Shown piece by piece: positions 19,068 to 30,753 of a DNA stretch of 64,000 nt. Position 1 is the stretch's first letter; each line of letters opens with the position of its first letter. The stretch is taken from NCBI RefSeq assembly GCF_000422085.1, contig NC_021741.1, positions 4,092,001-4,156,000 of the forward strand. Reading direction: 5' to 3'. The notes beneath the pieces were generated by a model. That model did not search any database. It was not told the origin of the DNA and saw only the letters and a list, made by a program, of their open reading frames with translations. The DNA comes from Serratia liquefaciens ATCC 27592. Lineage in GTDB: Bacteria; Pseudomonadota; Gammaproteobacteria; Enterobacterales; Enterobacteriaceae. Position numbers and translations under genes: made by a program.

Positions 19068-19856
19068 TCAGCGAATGATACCGCGGGTTGAGCGGCCAAA
19101 GAAATCCAGGAACTGCTGTACCACCGGCTGCTCTTTTGCCAGGGTTTCGATTTCTGTTTTCGCTTCATCCAGCGTTTTCTCGCTGCGATAAAGGATCTTG
19201 TAGGCGTTACGGATTGCCTGCATTTGATCTTTATCGAAACCACGACGCTTCAGGCCCACGGCGTTAACGCCGAATGGCGTGGCGTGGTTACCCTGCGCGA
19301 TGACAAAAGGAGGCACGTCTTGGGCAACACCGGAACAACCGCCCACCATCACGTGGGTGCCGATGATGCAGAACTGGTGGATAGCCGTCATGCCGCCAAT
19401 AATGGCATGGTCGTCAATTTCCACATGCCCGGCAAGCGTAGCATTGTTCGCCAAGATACAGGAATTACCCACCACACAGTCGTGCGCAACGTGCACGTTA
19501 ACCATCAGCAGGTTGTCATTACCTACCTTGGTCAACCCTGTGCCCTGCGCTGTGCCGCGATGAATGGTCACGCTTTCGCGAATGCGATTGCGATCGCCAA
19601 TCTCGACACGCGTAGGTTCGCCCGCGTATTTCAGATCCTGATTCACTTCACCAATAGAGGCAAATTGATAGATCTGGTTGTCGCGACCGATTTTGGTCAG
19701 GCCATTCACCACAATGTGGGACTTCAGTACCGTGCCTTCGCCGATTTCCACCTGGGAGCCGACGTAACAGAAGGGACCGATGTGCGCACCAGCGCCGATA
19801 ACGGCACCTTCTTCAATAATCGCGCTAGGATGGATAAAGGCGGTTTTGTCGATCAC
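19068..19856 (-). CDS. lpxA: Acyl-ACP:UDP-N-acetylglucosamine O-acyltransferase
   Basis: LpxA places the first 3-hydroxyacyl chain on UDP-GlcNAc to start lipid A synthesis. The 262-residue protein is a left-handed beta-helix trimer subunit built from hexapeptide repeats (about 1-185) with a C-terminal helical domain. H122 and H125 in NVHVAHDC match the K-12 catalytic region, H125 being the general base. It follows fabZ by 3 nt. FabZ competes for the same 3-hydroxyacyl-ACP, so their co-location balances lipid A and phospholipid supply. Confidence 0.98.
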   Translation of the reverse strand: MIDKTAFIHPSAIIEEGAVIGAGAHIGPFCYVGSQVEIGEGTVLKSHIVVNGLTKIGRDNQIYQFASIGEVNQDLKYAGEPTRVEIGDRNRIRESVTIHRGTAQGTGLTKVGNDNLLMVNVHVAHDCVVGNSCILANNATLAGHVEIDDHAIIGGMTAIHQFCIIGTHVMVGGCSGVAQDVPPFVIAQGNHATPFGVNAVGLKRRGFDKDQMQAIRNAYKILYRSEKTLDEAKTEIETLAKEQPVVQQFLDFFGRSTRGIIR

Positions 19857-19859
19857 GGA

Positions 19860-20315
19860 TTAAGCCTCCCGGCTGCGCGCACACATCATGGTTGCTTCGC
19901 AGACAATTTTGCCGTCGACGGTTGCCACGCCTTTAAAGCGCGTCAGACCACGACGTGTTTTCTCAAAGGTGACTTCCATGATCATCTGATCACCAGGCAC
20001 GACCGGGCGTTTGAAGCGGGCTTCATCGATACCGGCGAAGTAATACAGCTCGCCCGGTTCCAGTTTGCCGACGCTTTTAAACGCCAGAATACCTGTGGCC
20101 TGCGCCATGGCTTCCAGAATCAATACGCCTGGAAAAATCGGCTTACCAGGGAAGTGTCCCTGGAAAAACGGCTCATTTACAGATACGTTCTTCACCGCAC
20201 GCAGGAATTTGTGCTCCTCAAACTCGAGGACGCGATCAACCAGCAAGAACGGGTAACGGTGAGGAAGCAACTCTAAAATTTCTGCAATATCCAGAGTATG
20301 AGTGTCAGTAGTCAA
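19860..20315 (-). CDS. fabZ: 3-hydroxyacyl-ACP dehydratase
   Basis: FabZ dehydrates 3-hydroxyacyl-ACP in the fatty-acid elongation cycle. The 151-residue hot-dog fold protein has the active-site segment [12 protein letters not shown] and [20 protein letters not shown], with its catalytic histidine and glutamate. I place the start at a TTG (20315) rather than the ATG at 20408, because it gives the K-12 length and N-terminus (TTDTHTL) and has AGGAAGAG 4 nt upstream. The longer frame would add a non-conserved 31-residue leader running into the spacer. Confidence 0.96.
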   Translation of the reverse strand: MTTDTHTLDIAEILELLPHRYPFLLVDRVLEFEEHKFLRAVKNVSVNEPFFQGHFPGKPIFPGVLILEAMAQATGILAFKSVGKLEPGELYYFAGIDEARFKRPVVPGDQMIMEVTFEKTRRGLTRFKGVATVDGKIVCEATMMCARSREA

Positions 20316-20475
20316 AATACTCTTCCTGTCTCTAAAAACTGATGGCATCAACAACACGGCCTGCGCTGACCCCAAAAGGAGATCATCATGCAGGCCGCAA
20401 ATTAACAACTCTTTGCGCTTTTGGTCTCATGACCAACGCGTTTCGTTTTGTACCCAGTCAGGCGGGCGGTAGTGA
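20316..20475 (-). other. lpxD-fabZ spacer with a stem-loop
   Basis: A 160-nt gap in an otherwise tightly packed gene series. It holds an 8-bp perfect stem (CGGCCTGC at 20357-20364 with GCAGGCCG at 20390-20397) around a 25-nt loop. No T tract follows. Its role is unknown; a processing or stability element for the downstream fabZ-lpxA-lpxB message is possible. Confidence 0.4.
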
Positions 20476-21498
20476 TTAGTCTTTTCCGACTTTTCGTTCG
20501 ACAGCTTTTAAGCGCTTGCTAATCTCATCGATATTCATCACCAACGCAGCGGTTTTACGCCAAACTTTGTTGGGTTGTAACGGAATGCCCGAAGAGTATA
20601 CCCCAGGTTCGGTGATTGGTCGCATAACCATTCCCATTCCGGTGACAACAACCTTGTCGGCGATCTCCATGTGACCATTGATCACGCTGGCTCCACCGAT
20701 CTGGCAGTAGCGGCCGATTTTCAGGCTGCCCGCCATGATAACACCGCCGGCAACGGCAGTATTGTCGCCAATCACAACGTTATGTGCAATCTGGCATTGG
20801 TTGTCGATGATAACACCATTCCCGATCTGGGTGTTATCCAACGCGCCGCGGTCAATGGTGGTGCAAGCGCCGATTTCGACGCGATCGCCGATAATCACCG
20901 TGCCCAACTGAGGAATTTTAATCCAGTTGCCGCGTTCGTTGGCATAGCCGAAACCATCAGCACCAATCACGGTGCCCGATTGGATCAGACATTGCTGACC
21001 GATCTCGACTTCATGATAAATCGTTACGTTAGCCCACAGACGCGTTCCTGCGCCAATGCGTGCACGTTTGCCGATAAAACAGCCCGGACCGATAACCACG
21101 TTATCGCCAAGGACTGCGCCCGACTCGATCACCGCATTTGCTCCGATAGCCACGTTCTGCCCCAAGGTGGCTTCAGGGGAAATAACCGCGCTAGGGGCGA
21201 TATCCTGGGCCGGAGAGGGAGTGGTGTCCATCAGTTGCGCCATGCGCGCGTAGGTCAGGTAAGGGTTTTTAACCACCAGCGCCGCAGAACGGCAGTGTGG
21301 TAAATCCGCCTCGGTAAGCACGACTGCGCTTGCCTGGCAGGAAGCCAGCTGCTCTTGATAGCGGCTGTTTGACAAAAACGTGATTTGGCCAGCCTGTGCC
21401 GAATGCATAGAAGCAATGCCGGTGATGACGAGATCGCCATCACCGTGCAATTGTGCATCCAACTGCTGCGCTAAATCAGCCAGTCGAATAGAAGGCAT
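20476..21498 (-). CDS. lpxD: UDP-3-O-(3-hydroxyacyl)glucosamine N-acyltransferase
   Basis: LpxD adds the second, N-linked hydroxyacyl chain in lipid A synthesis. The 340-residue protein has an N-terminal uridine-binding domain (about 1-100), a left-handed beta-helix of hexapeptide repeats (about 100-290) with the catalytic histidine near [11 protein letters not shown], and a C-terminal helix. It starts 4 nt after the skp stop, typical of the conserved bamA-skp-lpxD series that serves outer-membrane building. Confidence 0.98.
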   Translation of the reverse strand: MPSIRLADLAQQLDAQLHGDGDLVITGIASMHSAQAGQITFLSNSRYQEQLASCQASAVVLTEADLPHCRSAALVVKNPYLTYARMAQLMDTTPSPAQDIAPSAVISPEATLGQNVAIGANAVIESGAVLGDNVVIGPGCFIGKRARIGAGTRLWANVTIYHEVEIGQQCLIQSGTVIGADGFGYANERGNWIKIPQLGTVIIGDRVEIGACTTIDRGALDNTQIGNGVIIDNQCQIAHNVVIGDNTAVAGGVIMAGSLKIGRYCQIGGASVINGHMEIADKVVVTGMGMVMRPITEPGVYSSGIPLQPNKVWRKTAALVMNIDEISKRLKAVERKVGKD

Positions 21499-21502
21499 GT
21501 TG

Positions 21503-22000
21503 TTATTTAACCTGTTTCAGCACGTCAGCAGTAATGTCTTTAGAAGAACCTGCGTAGGCAACGGCGTTAGCATCGATCACTACGTCATAGCCTTCTTTGC
21601 TGGCAACAGATTTCACAGCGTCCTGAATACGGCTCAGAATTTTGTTACGCTCTTCCATCTGGCGGCGACGGTTGTCCTGCTCAAAAGCCTGGGCTTTCTG
21701 AGAGAACTGCTCGCGCTGTGCCATCACGTCTTTTTCAAGCTTGCTGCGATCGCTGGCTTTCATGGTAGCGCCATCACGCTGCAGACGTTGCATTTTGGTC
21801 TGAAGGCTACGCTCCATGTTCTGAAGCTCACCCGCACGGCCTTTGAACTCGTTTTCCAGCTGTTTAGCTACGGTTTCACGAGCCGGCAACTGTTGGAAAA
21901 TGCTGGAGACGTTAACTACAGCGATCTTATCTGCTGCCTGAACGCCAGCTGAAGCAGCCATTGCTAAACCGAGGCCTGCGGCACACAACCACTTTTTCAC
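21503..22000 (-). CDS. skp: Periplasmic chaperone Skp (OmpH)
   Basis: Skp is a trimeric periplasmic holdase that keeps unfolded outer-membrane proteins soluble on the way to BamA. The precursor is 165 residues with a cleavable signal peptide ending near GVQA-ADK, followed by long coiled-coil arms rich in charged residues (about 50-135). I start it at a GTG (22000) that has AAGGAG 6 nt upstream and yields [12 protein letters not shown]; the upstream ATG at 22051 adds a non-conserved stretch before the signal peptide. Confidence 0.97.
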   Translation of the reverse strand: MKKWLCAAGLGLAMAASAGVQAADKIAVVNVSSIFQQLPARETVAKQLENEFKGRAGELQNMERSLQTKMQRLQRDGATMKASDRSKLEKDVMAQREQFSQKAQAFEQDNRRRQMEERNKILSRIQDAVKSVASKEGYDVVIDANAVAYAGSSKDITADVLKQVK

Positions 22001-22158
22001 TATAAACTCCTTACCATCACCCATTTGTGCCATATGACACTTGAAGTACACAATCTGCCAGACTTATCCCGCAAAACAATGAGAATCATCTCTGTGTTTT
22101 GACAGGCGCCTGGCATTTGCGATTCTTAATAACTGCTTATGCCCAGAAGCTCGACCTG

Positions 22159-24564
22159 TTACCAGGTCTTACCAATGTTAAATTGGAACTGTTCGGATTT
22201 GTCGCCTTCGTATTTCTTGATCGGGTTGGCATAAGAGAACACCAATGGCCCCAGAGGTGACATCCATTGCAAAGCGATACCGGCAGAAACGCGGATATTG
22301 CTCGCTTTACTGTAGTCCGGAATATCGTACATGCTGGTTTCGGAAGAGTTCTTCCAGTTGGTATCCCATACGGTACCCGCGTCCATAAACAAGGAAGTAC
22401 GCACTGAGTTAGCGTATTTCTCGCTGATGAATGGCGTCGGCGTAATCAGTTCCATACTGGCGACAGCCATGGCGTTACCACCAACCGCATCGTCCGAATT
22501 ACAAATCGGCGTGCCGTTGCTGCAGCTATACGAGTTGGAATTGTAGTACGCCGCTTTTGGACCGATGGTGTTCGAACCGAAACCACGCACGGTGCTGGAG
22601 CCGCCGGCGTAGAAGTTCTCGTAGAACGGCATTTCCTTGCCGCCCAGACCATCTGCATAACCCAGACGACCACGACCCAACAGCACCCAGGTGCGATCGT
22701 CGTTGATTGGGACGTATTGCACGCTGTCCAGCGTCAGTTTGTAGTATTCGTTATCCGACCCTGGAATGGTCACTTTACCATTCAGGGTAGTACGGTTACC
22801 CGACGTTGGGAAATAACCACGGTCCAGGTTGTTGTAGGTCCAACCCAGGTTCAGCGTGAAGTCATCCGCAGAGTAGCTGGCACGGTCAGTCTTGTTCGGA
22901 TCCAGACCCATGGAGTCCAGATAACGCCACATGGCAACCTGCGGCTGCATGTTAGACAGGCCGTTATGTACGTAACCCAAACCGGTACGCAACGAGTTGT
23001 TTTCGTTGATCGGGAAGCCCAAGGTACCGTCTATGCCGTAACTCTTGTTGGTATAGTCGGACAGGTCCGCGTCATCCGCTTTAAAGTCGTTGTAGAAGAT
23101 ACGCCCACCCAAACTCACACCGTCAACGGTGAAGTACGGGTTGGTTACCGACAGTTCGGTGTAAGTCTGGTAGTCGTTTTTGGTGCCGCTGATACCGACG
23201 GAATAGCCAGTACCCAGCCAGTTGTCCTGCTGGACCCCCGCCTGGAAGCTCACGCCGCTCTCGGTGCCGTAGCCGACGCCGAAGTTGAAGGTACCGGTGT
23301 TACGCTCTTTCACTTTGTAAGTGACATCTACCTGATCCGCAGTGCCAGGCACGCGCTGGGTTTCCACATCTACCGTTTCAAAATAACCCAAACGGTTCAG
23401 ACGTTCTTTACCCTGCTCGACCTGAGCGTTGCCCAGCCACGCACCTTCCATCTGACGCATTTCACGGCGCAGTACGGAGTCTTTACTGGTGTCGTTGCCT
23501 TCGAACTTGATGCGACGCACATAGAAACGGTTACCCGCATCAATGTTTACGTGCAGCTTCACGGTTTTATCCGCATCGTTAATTTCAGGCTGTGTAGAAA
23601 CGCGCGGGTAGGCATAACCGTAACGGCCCAACATCGTTTTGATGTTGTCTTCCATTTTGGTCACTTTGCTGCCGTTATACAGCTCACCCGGTTCAATCTT
23701 GGTCAGTTGCGCGACTTCCGCCGAGTGACCGGCCAGATTGCCGTTCACCATCACGCCGGTGAGCTTGTACTGCTCGCCTTCAGTGATATTGATGGTGATG
23801 TAGATGCCTTTTTTGTCCGGCGTCAGGCTGACCTGAGTCGAATCGATATTAAAGCGCGCGTAGCCGCGGTCCAGATAGAAACTGCGCAGGGTTTCAAGGT
23901 CACCCGCCAGCTTTTGTTTCTGGTATTTGCGATCGCCAACCAGGTTCCACCACGGCACTTCATCACGCAGTTGGAAGCGTGAAATCAGCTCATCGTTAGT
24001 GAAGGCATGGTTGCCGACAATGTTGATTTGTTGAATCTTGGCGGAAACCCCTTCCGTGAACACCAGTTTCAGGTCGACACGGTTACGCGGCAACGGCGTG
24101 ACAACGGCTTTCACCGAGGCGCTGTATTTACCGACGCTGTAATAGAAGTCTTCCAGCCCTTTTTCAATGCTGGATATCGTGGTGCGGTCGAGCGCTTCGC
24201 CAACCCGAACGCCAGAGGCCTCCAGGTTTTGCTTGAGCATGTCATCCTTCACCGACTTGTTGCCGGAGAAAGTGATGCTGGCAATGGTAGGGCGTTCCTT
24301 AACCTGAACAATCAGCGTATTACCATCGCGCAGCACGCGAACGTCCTCGAAGTTGCCAGTGGCAAACAAGGCACGGATGGTATTACTGATATCATCGTCA
24401 GAGACGGTATCGCCTACGCGAACCGGCATGTTGAGTAACGCCGCACCGACGGCGACTCGCTGCAGGCCTTCGAAATGAATATCTTTCACTACGAACCCGT
24501 CTGCACCGTATACGGTGGCGCTGCCAAACAGCAGCGACGCTATGAGCAACTTTTTCATCGCCAT
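22159..24564 (-). CDS. bamA: Outer-membrane protein assembly factor BamA
   Basis: BamA is the core of the BAM complex, which inserts beta-barrel proteins into the outer membrane. The 801-residue precursor has a signal peptide (about 1-20), five POTRA domains (about 22-420) and a 16-strand barrel with the conserved [11 protein letters not shown] lid motif. It ends in an aromatic residue (GKTW), the BAM recognition signal. It lies between rseP and skp, linking assembly, chaperone and sigma-E stress control in one cluster. Confidence 0.98.
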   Translation of the reverse strand: MAMKKLLIASLLFGSATVYGADGFVVKDIHFEGLQRVAVGAALLNMPVRVGDTVSDDDISNTIRALFATGNFEDVRVLRDGNTLIVQVKERPTIASITFSGNKSVKDDMLKQNLEASGVRVGEALDRTTISSIEKGLEDFYYSVGKYSASVKAVVTPLPRNRVDLKLVFTEGVSAKIQQINIVGNHAFTNDELISRFQLRDEVPWWNLVGDRKYQKQKLAGDLETLRSFYLDRGYARFNIDSTQVSLTPDKKGIYITINITEGEQYKLTGVMVNGNLAGHSAEVAQLTKIEPGELYNGSKVTKMEDNIKTMLGRYGYAYPRVSTQPEINDADKTVKLHVNIDAGNRFYVRRIKFEGNDTSKDSVLRREMRQMEGAWLGNAQVEQGKERLNRLGYFETVDVETQRVPGTADQVDVTYKVKERNTGTFNFGVGYGTESGVSFQAGVQQDNWLGTGYSVGISGTKNDYQTYTELSVTNPYFTVDGVSLGGRIFYNDFKADDADLSDYTNKSYGIDGTLGFPINENNSLRTGLGYVHNGLSNMQPQVAMWRYLDSMGLDPNKTDRASYSADDFTLNLGWTYNNLDRGYFPTSGNRTTLNGKVTIPGSDNEYYKLTLDSVQYVPINDDRTWVLLGRGRLGYADGLGGKEMPFYENFYAGGSSTVRGFGSNTIGPKAAYYNSNSYSCSNGTPICNSDDAVGGNAMAVASMELITPTPFISEKYANSVRTSLFMDAGTVWDTNWKNSSETSMYDIPDYSKASNIRVSAGIALQWMSPLGPLVFSYANPIKKYEGDKSEQFQFNIGKTW

Positions 24565-24599
24565 CGTTGTTATGCGTTCTTCCTAACCTATCCCCGCCC

Positions 24600-25955
24600 C
24601 TAAAGGCGAGAAAAATCATTGAAAAGTGCAAGACCCATTAAAAGCACCAACACGATCGAACCTATGCGGTAACTGTAGTCCTGTACTCGCTCGGAAACCG
24701 GCCCACCCTTCAGCTTTTCTATCGCCAGGAAGAGGAGATGCCCACCATCTAACACCGGTAATGGGAACAGGTTGATGATACCCAGGTTGACACTGATCAA
24801 CGCCAGGAACATCAGATAATACACTAACCCGACCCCGGCTGACGCCCCTGCTCCCTGTGCAATCGAAATCGGGCCACTCAGGTTGTTCAGCTTTACATCA
24901 CCGGTTATTAATTTACCCAGCATTTTGACCGTGAGGCTCATTAGCTGCCAGGTCTTGTCCCCAGCCTGATACAGCGCTGGGAAAGGTCCATACTGGCGAA
25001 TCGTTTTATACTCGTCCGGCAGCGGCAGCACTTTCGGAATGATGCCGGCGAAACCCACCGATTTGTCTTTTCCCACCGGCTTTGTATCCGGTATCAGCGT
25101 CAAAGACAAGGGGGCGCCGTTTCTTTCAATCTCTAAAACCAGCGGTTGCCCAGGGCCGTTGTGGATCCGTTTAACCAACGTTTGCCAACGACCCAATAGC
25201 TGACCGTCGACTTTAACGATCCTGTCACCCGCTTGTAAACCCGCCTTTTGTGCCGCCGACCCCGATTGCACTTCGGCAAGGACAGATTCTATCTGTGGGC
25301 CACGCGGAATAATACCCAACGCCACCACGGGATCCTGTTTGTCCGGCTCGAAATTCCACTGGCGCAAATCCAGGGTTTTAGTCACCACCTGAGAAGAGCC
25401 AAACGGCGCGATACCCACTTCGGTTTGTGCGTCGCCGATCTTCGCCACCAGCGCCAGACGAACTGATTCCCAATCAGGCGTTTCGATACCGTCAACGGAC
25501 TTAAGTTCCATTCCAGGCGAAATTTCAGCGTGGGCAGCAATCGACTGTGGAGATATTTCACCAATCACAGGACGGAAGCTGGGAACGCCGATAATAAATA
25601 CCAGCCAGTAAGCAAGAATAGCAAACAGGAAGTTGGCGATAGGGCCGGCACTGACGATAGCGGCGCGTTGCCACACGGTTTTGTTGTTAAATGCCTGATG
25701 GCGGAATTCCGGTGCAACCGAATCAACCCGCTCATCGAGCATCTTCACGTAACCGCCCAGAGGGATCAGGGCAATCACGTACTCCGTCCCCTGACGGTCA
25801 GTACGGCGCCATAAGGCGCGGCCAAAGCCGATGGAAAAGCGTTCTACACGGACGCCGCAGCGACGGGCTACCCAAAAGTGCCCGAACTCGTGCACGGTGA
25901 TCAAAACACCGAGTGCAATAAGAAATGCGACTAAGTTCCAGAGCACGCTACCCAT
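24600..25955 (-). CDS. rseP: Site-2 intramembrane zinc protease RseP
   Basis: RseP cuts the anti-sigma factor RseA within the membrane after DegS, releasing sigma-E. The 451-residue protein has the zinc motif H22-EFG-H26 in the first membrane helix, two periplasmic PDZ domains (about 125-310) and the C-terminal LDGGHL motif that supplies the third zinc ligand, with four membrane segments in all. It lies between cdsA and bamA, the conserved envelope-stress order. Confidence 0.98.
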   Translation of the reverse strand: MGSVLWNLVAFLIALGVLITVHEFGHFWVARRCGVRVERFSIGFGRALWRRTDRQGTEYVIALIPLGGYVKMLDERVDSVAPEFRHQAFNNKTVWQRAAIVSAGPIANFLFAILAYWLVFIIGVPSFRPVIGEISPQSIAAHAEISPGMELKSVDGIETPDWESVRLALVAKIGDAQTEVGIAPFGSSQVVTKTLDLRQWNFEPDKQDPVVALGIIPRGPQIESVLAEVQSGSAAQKAGLQAGDRIVKVDGQLLGRWQTLVKRIHNGPGQPLVLEIERNGAPLSLTLIPDTKPVGKDKSVGFAGIIPKVLPLPDEYKTIRQYGPFPALYQAGDKTWQLMSLTVKMLGKLITGDVKLNNLSGPISIAQGAGASAGVGLVYYLMFLALISVNLGIINLFPLPVLDGGHLLFLAIEKLKGGPVSERVQDYSYRIGSIVLVLLMGLALFNDFSRL

Positions 25956-25983
25956 AATCCCTTCACTCCCCGTCGTTGACGGA

Positions 25984-26832
25984 TTAAAACACTAACAGCA
26001 TCAGGCAGGCAAATACAGGCACTGCTGCGGTCAGGCTGTCGATACGATCCAGTATACCGCCATGACCCGGTATCAAATGACCACTGTCTTTGATACCCGC
26101 TTCGCGTTTGAACATGCTCTCGGTAAGATCGCCCAGCACGGAAGCCAGTGCGGCAATCACCGAACAAATCAGTAAGGTGGTCGGCACGATATTCAACGGG
26201 GCGTAACGGCCAAACAACCAGGATATCAGGGCCGAGGTAATCAGACCGCCGATGAGTCCCTCCCAGGTTTTCCCCGGAGAAACTTTAGGCGCCAGCTTAT
26301 GCTTGCCAAACAGCTTGCCGAACATGTAAGCGCCGGAATCCGCGCCCCAAACCAACAGCATCACATACAGCAGCCACCAGGAGCCGGTGAAGTGGTTTTG
26401 TTCATAGCCGAACTGACGCAGCGACAGCATGCCCCAGAAGAACGGCACTATGGTCAGCAAACCAAAAATCAGACGTATTGGACGCGAATTACGCCACAGC
26501 GCGGCAGACCCCGGATAAAACAGCACCAGCAGCAGCGCCGCCAACCACCAGGCCAGTGACAGCCACAGCGGCCCGCCTACCTGAGGCAGGTGAACCGACT
26601 GGTGGTAGGCCGGAATGCTGAGCATCATCAGCGCCAGCAGGAAGCCGCACAATATCGCCAGCCAGATGCGCTGCGAGCGGGAGGTAAAACCGGCCAGTTG
26701 GCCCCACTCCCAGGCTGCCAGCATGCACACAACCAGCGTTACCAGGGCAAAGCCCACCGGCGGCAGCAAGAACAACGCCGCGATAACAATCGGGATTAAA
26801 ATCAGAGCCGTTATGAGGCGATACTTCAGCAA
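25984..26832 (-). CDS. cdsA: Phosphatidate cytidylyltransferase
   Basis: CdsA makes CDP-diacylglycerol from phosphatidic acid and CTP, the branch point of all phospholipid synthesis. The 282-residue inner-membrane protein has about eight helices and the C-terminal family signature region [22 protein letters not shown], given here as [13 protein letters not shown] followed by PGHGGILDR with the metal-binding aspartates. KTWEGLIGG lies upstream of it. It follows ispU by 9 nt, so the two are co-transcribed. Confidence 0.97.
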   Translation of the reverse strand: MLKYRLITALILIPIVIAALFLLPPVGFALVTLVVCMLAAWEWGQLAGFTSRSQRIWLAILCGFLLALMMLSIPAYHQSVHLPQVGGPLWLSLAWWLAALLLVLFYPGSAALWRNSRPIRLIFGLLTIVPFFWGMLSLRQFGYEQNHFTGSWWLLYVMLLVWGADSGAYMFGKLFGKHKLAPKVSPGKTWEGLIGGLITSALISWLFGRYAPLNIVPTTLLICSVIAALASVLGDLTESMFKREAGIKDSGHLIPGHGGILDRIDSLTAAVPVFACLMLLVF

Positions 26833-26841
26833 AAGTTCCCC

Positions 26842-27600
26842 CTAGGACGCATTGGCGCCGATAGGTGTTGTTCCCCCGAAGCGACGCTCGCGTTGTGCAA
26901 ATGCATTCAGCGCACCTTCAAAGACAAGTTCATCAAAATCAGGCCAGAGTACATCAGTAAAGTAAAGTTCGGCATAAGCAATTTGCCACAGTAAGAAATT
27001 ACTGATGCGGTGTTCACCGCCCGTGCGGATCACCAGATCCACCGGTGACAGATCGCTCATGCAGACCCGCTCACCCAGTAATTCTTCGCTAATTTGATCC
27101 GGACGCAGCGAACCGTCCTTCACCTGCTCAGCCAGTTCCCTTACTCCCTGAATAATATCCCAACGGCCGCCGTAGTTGGCGGCAATGTTGAGCGTCAGGC
27201 CATCGTTATTTTCAGTCAGTTGCTCAGAGCGACGGATCCGCTCTTGCAAACGCGCGCTGAAACGGCTGATATCGCCGATCACCCGCAGTCTGACGTTATG
27301 TTTATGCAGGCTTTTTACTTCGCTGTCCAAGGCTCGGACGAAAAGCTCCATGAGGGCGGAGACTTCCTGCACCGGACGGTTCCAGTTCTCGCTGCTGAAG
27401 GCATAAAGCGTGAGCGCATCTAAATGGTTGTTGGCAGCAAAACTGACCGCGCGACGAACCGATTTCACCCCTGCTTTATGACCGAAGACACGTAACTTAC
27501 CCTGACGTTTAGCCCAGCGCCCGTTACCGTCCATGATAATGGCAACATGCCGTGGCCCCAAAGTGGACGGATTAGCCTCTTGTTGATTTGCGGACGACAT
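26842..27600 (-). CDS. ispU: Undecaprenyl diphosphate synthase
   Basis: IspU (UppS) extends farnesyl diphosphate with eight cis isoprene units to give C55-PP, the lipid carrier precursor for peptidoglycan and O-antigen. The 252-residue cis-prenyltransferase shows the catalytic aspartate D24 in [14 protein letters not shown], the conserved YAFSSENW and the C-terminal [15 protein letters not shown]. It is the first gene after an intergenic terminator and promoter-like element. Confidence 0.97.
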   Translation of the reverse strand: MSSANQQEANPSTLGPRHVAIIMDGNGRWAKRQGKLRVFGHKAGVKSVRRAVSFAANNHLDALTLYAFSSENWNRPVQEVSALMELFVRALDSEVKSLHKHNVRLRVIGDISRFSARLQERIRRSEQLTENNDGLTLNIAANYGGRWDIIQGVRELAEQVKDGSLRPDQISEELLGERVCMSDLSPVDLVIRTGGEHRISNFLLWQIAYAELYFTDVLWPDFDELVFEGALNAFAQRERRFGGTTPIGANAS

Positions 27601-27659
27601 AACTCGTACTTATTTCCTCAATAGAAATACAACTGCCCTTCCGGAACATCAGGCCCTTA

Positions 27660-27790
27660 CGCGCAAAAAAAGCCGTGTGCCCGACACGGCTTTTCAGTCT
27701 GCCCTGCGACAGCCGGTAATTTCCGCTGCGCCATTGGCGTTCGAGATATCAATCGGGCCAGAATTCAACGGTATAACCGCTGACAAGTGG
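27660..27790 (-). ncRNA. Candidate small RNA in the dxr-ispU gap
   Basis: Between dxr and ispU a promoter-like pair on the minus strand (TTGTTC at 27819-27824 and TATAGT at 27796-27801, 17-bp spacer) precedes, by about 100 nt, a strong intrinsic terminator (AGCCGTGT at 27671-27678 with ACACGGCT at 27684-27691, then seven T). A transcript of about 125 nt would start near 27789 and end near 27663, with no open frame of note. Alternatively this is the ispU promoter followed by an attenuator. No Rfam family is recognised. Confidence 0.45.
27664..27698 (-). terminator. Intrinsic terminator between dxr and ispU
   Basis: An 8-bp stem (AGCCGTGT/ACACGGCT) with a 5-nt loop and seven T on the minus strand. 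It lies about 180 nt beyond the dxr stop, which leaves room for a separate short transcript. Confidence 0.9.
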
Positions 27791-27878
27791 CGCAGACTAT
27801 ATCACCTCAGCCGGGCCTGAACAAACAACCCCACTGCGGCACGCGTAATTTACGAACAAAATAGGATAAATGCCGCTA

Positions 27879-29075
27879 TCAGTTACGCAGTGATTTAACC
27901 AACCCAACCGCAACCTCACGTGCCTGACGATCTATTTCTAAGACCGCATCAATGCAGGACGGTTCCTGCAGTGACAGCCGTTCGACTACTTTTTGGTTCA
28001 CCGTCGCAATATCGGTAAAGCGAATCTGCTCCTGCAGGAAAGCCGCCACGGCAACTTCATTGGCCGCGTTCAGTGCGGTGGTTGCCGCCTGCCCGGCGTC
28101 AAAGGCCTCTATGGCCAGATACAGGCAGGGATAGCGTTCCCGTTCAGGTTCGGCAAAGGTCAGCGAGCCGATACGGCAAAAATCCAGCGCTTCCACACCG
28201 GAGTTTACCCGCTGCGGGTAGGCCATTGCATGAGCGATCGGCGTACGCATATCCGGCGTGCCCAACTGGGCCAACACGCTGCCATCAGTGTAGCGCACCA
28301 TTGAATGGATCACCGACTGAGGATGCAGAATCACTTCCATTTGTTCGGCCGAGGCGTTAAACAGCCAGCGGGCCTCGATATATTCCAGTCCTTTGTTCAT
28401 CATGGTGGCGGAATCCACCGAGATCTTGCGCCCCATCGACCAATTGGGATGGGCACAGGCCTGATCCGGCGTCATCGTGGCGAACTGTTCCAGTGGCGTG
28501 GTGCGGAACGGGCCGCCGGAACCGGTGAGCACGATGCGCGACACACCATGACTGTCTAATGAAGAGTATCCCAACTGACGCTGAATGCTCTCAGGCAAAC
28601 TCTGAAAAATCGCGTTATGCTCGCTGTCCAGCGGCAGCAACTGCGTCTGACTTTTTTGCACTGCGTCCATAAACAGGCGCCCACAGGTCACCAGCGACTC
28701 TTTGTTCGCCAGTAATACCTGCTTGCCAGCACGAATCGCCGCCAGTGTCGGAAGTAAACCGGCAGCACCGACGATGGCGGCGGTGACCTGATCAACGTCG
28801 TCCAACGCCGCCAAATCACAAGCGGCCTGCTCGCCCGCCATCACCTCGGTGGCAACGCCATTTTCCGCCAGCAGGGTACGTAACTCACGTGCCGCGCCTT
28901 CGTCTGCCATTGCGGCATAGGTTGGGCGAAATTCCATACACTGCTGTGCCATGACGGCTACGTTGTGGCCGGCAACCAGCGCTTTAATCGCAAAACGGTC
29001 GGGATTTTCCCTGACCACGGCCAGGGTACTGGTCCCCACTGAGCCGGTGGAGCCAAGAATAGTCAGTTGCTTCAT
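27879..29075 (-). CDS. dxr: 1-deoxy-D-xylulose-5-phosphate reductoisomerase
   Basis: Dxr (IspC) rearranges and reduces DXP to MEP with NADPH, the committed step of the MEP isoprenoid pathway and the target of fosmidomycin. The 398-residue protein has the NADPH-binding GSTGSVG at residues 8-14, the metal-binding [13 protein letters not shown] segment and the flexible loop with [17 protein letters not shown] (17 residues). Its product ultimately feeds ispU next door. It reads in the same direction as frr and pyrH upstream. Confidence 0.98.
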   Translation of the reverse strand: MKQLTILGSTGSVGTSTLAVVRENPDRFAIKALVAGHNVAVMAQQCMEFRPTYAAMADEGAARELRTLLAENGVATEVMAGEQAACDLAALDDVDQVTAAIVGAAGLLPTLAAIRAGKQVLLANKESLVTCGRLFMDAVQKSQTQLLPLDSEHNAIFQSLPESIQRQLGYSSLDSHGVSRIVLTGSGGPFRTTPLEQFATMTPDQACAHPNWSMGRKISVDSATMMNKGLEYIEARWLFNASAEQMEVILHPQSVIHSMVRYTDGSVLAQLGTPDMRTPIAHAMAYPQRVNSGVEALDFCRIGSLTFAEPERERYPCLYLAIEAFDAGQAATTALNAANEVAVAAFLQEQIRFTDIATVNQKVVERLSLQEPSCIDAVLEIDRQAREVAVGLVKSLRN

Positions 29076-29192
29076 GAGCTCACTCTGAATAACTGTCTGA
29101 TGAGATCGGAGGTGCTCCAGTGTGTAACCTTCGCCACCGCTTGTCCATGATCAATCAGCACGATGAAACGGGATCTGCGCCACAAAAAACAA

Positions 29193-29212
29193 AGCGCCGC
29201 CCAGGCGACGCT
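29193..29212 (-). terminator. Intrinsic terminator of frr
   Basis: A 9-bp GC-rich stem (one G-T pair) with a short loop, followed on the minus strand by a T-rich run (TTGTTTTTTG), about 20 nt after the frr stop. Confidence 0.88.
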
Positions 29213-29232
29213 TTTTTTCTGCGCGATGCTGA

Positions 29233-29790
29233 TTAGAATTCCATCAGCTCTTTTTCTTTGTCCGCCAGCGCGGCATCGAGCAGCTTGATGTAGGCGTCGG
29301 TCATTTTCTGAATGTCGTCCTGAGAACGACGATCTTCGTCTTCGCTGATTTCTTTGTCTTTCAGCAACGCCTTCACTTTGTCGTTGGCGTCACGGCGCAC
29401 GTTACGTACGGCAACACGGCCCTGCTCGGCTTCACCGCGCACCACTTTGATCAGGTCTTTACGGCGCTCTTCGGTCAACGGAGGCAGCGGAACACGGATC
29501 ACGCTGCCGGCTGAGCTTGGGTTCAGGCCCAGATCAGACGCCATGATGGCCTTTTCTACCGCTGAACCCAGGGAGCGATCAAACAGGTTGATTGCCAGGG
29601 TACGGGAGTCTTCTACGGTCACGTTAGCCAACTGACGCAGCGGCGTTGCAGAACCGTAGTATTCCACCATGATGCCGTCCAGGATGCTTGGAGAAGCACG
29701 GCCGGTACGGATTTTGCTGATTTGGTTTTTGAATGCTTCTACGCTTTTTTCCATGCGTGAATCAGCATCTTTTCTGATTTCATTAATCAC
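29233..29790 (-). CDS. frr: Ribosome recycling factor
   Basis: RRF splits post-termination ribosomes together with EF-G. The 185-residue, tRNA-shaped two-domain protein shows the conserved [14 protein letters not shown] and [16 protein letters not shown], and [21 protein letters not shown], here cited as [14 protein letters not shown]. Length equals the family standard. It closes the rpsB-tsf-pyrH-frr translation cluster and ends at a strong terminator. Confidence 0.98.
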   Translation of the reverse strand: MINEIRKDADSRMEKSVEAFKNQISKIRTGRASPSILDGIMVEYYGSATPLRQLANVTVEDSRTLAINLFDRSLGSAVEKAIMASDLGLNPSSAGSVIRVPLPPLTEERRKDLIKVVRGEAEQGRVAVRNVRRDANDKVKALLKDKEISEDEDRRSQDDIQKMTDAYIKLLDAALADKEKELMEF

Positions 29791-29913
29791 GTTGCAAACC
29801 CTTGGAAGCTGGAGACTTGGCAGGCCATACCACAGTATAGCCCGTGAATTTTACTCAAGGAGAGCGCATAACGCACCACGTTACCCGCTCCCGCTAAATT
29901 GGGCAGAACAGCC

Positions 29914-30639
29914 TTATTTGCTGATCAGCGTGCCTTCGTTCTCACCCATCACCACCCGGCGCAACGCACCTGGCTTGTTCATGTTGAATACGCGAATCGG
30001 CAGACCGTGATCGCGGGCCAGCGTAAACGCCGCCAGATCCATCACTTTCAGCTCGCGCTCCAGTACATCTTGATAGGTGATATGTTCGTACAGCGTTGCA
30101 TCCGGATTTTTAACCGGATCAGCGGAGTATACACCATCCACTTTAGTCGCTTTCAATACCACGTCCGCTTCGATCTCGATCCCGCGCAGACACGCAGCAG
30201 AATCGGTGGTGAAGAACGGGTTGCCGGTACCGGCGGAGAAGATCACCACGCGGTTATTACGCAGCAGGCTGATCGCCTCGGCCCAGCTGTAGTTGTCGCA
30301 CACGCCGTTCAACGGAATGGCTGACATCAGGCGGGCGTTCACATAGGCACGGTGCAGTGCATCACGCATAGCCAGGCCGTTCATCACGGTAGCCAGCATT
30401 CCCATGTGGTCGCCCACTACGCGGTTCATGCCGGCCTGCGCCAGGCCCGCGCCGCGGAACAGGTTACCGCCGCCAATAACTACACCGACCTGAATTCCCA
30501 GTTCGACCAGCTCTTTAACTTCCTGAGCCATGCGATCCAAAACGCTAGCGTCGATACCAAAACCTTCTGCGCCTTGCAGGGCTTCGCCACTCAGTTTGAG
30601 CAGAATACGCTGATATACGGGTTTTGCATTGGTTGCCAT
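29914..30639 (-). CDS. pyrH: UMP kinase
   Basis: PyrH phosphorylates UMP to UDP with ATP. It is hexameric, activated by GTP and inhibited by UTP, and belongs to the amino-acid-kinase fold rather than the adenylate-kinase fold. The 241-residue protein shows KLSGEALQG near the start, [11 protein letters not shown], the [13 protein letters not shown] loop and [13 protein letters not shown]. It lies between tsf and frr as in most bacteria. Confidence 0.98.
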   Translation of the reverse strand: MATNAKPVYQRILLKLSGEALQGAEGFGIDASVLDRMAQEVKELVELGIQVGVVIGGGNLFRGAGLAQAGMNRVVGDHMGMLATVMNGLAMRDALHRAYVNARLMSAIPLNGVCDNYSWAEAISLLRNNRVVIFSAGTGNPFFTTDSAACLRGIEIEADVVLKATKVDGVYSADPVKNPDATLYEHITYQDVLERELKVMDLAAFTLARDHGLPIRVFNMNKPGALRRVVMGENEGTLISK

Positions 30640-30753
30640 GGTGTTCTGTCCTAAGAAGCAGTATTAGTATTGGGGATTTCAGCCGATGAAGTGCGCCTGT
30701 GATGAGTATATTGCCACAGGGCCTGTCACCGGTGTAATTCTGGCTGGATAAAA

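Noticed and set aside
19860..20408. Longer fabZ frame starting at the ATG at 20408
   Set aside because: The extra residues are not conserved and the TTG at 20315 has a proper ribosome-binding site and gives the standard length.
22717..23982. A 421-codon open frame opposite bamA
   Set aside because: It is an antisense shadow of bamA, with no recognisable domain, no ribosome-binding site and a composition typical of mirrored coding bias.
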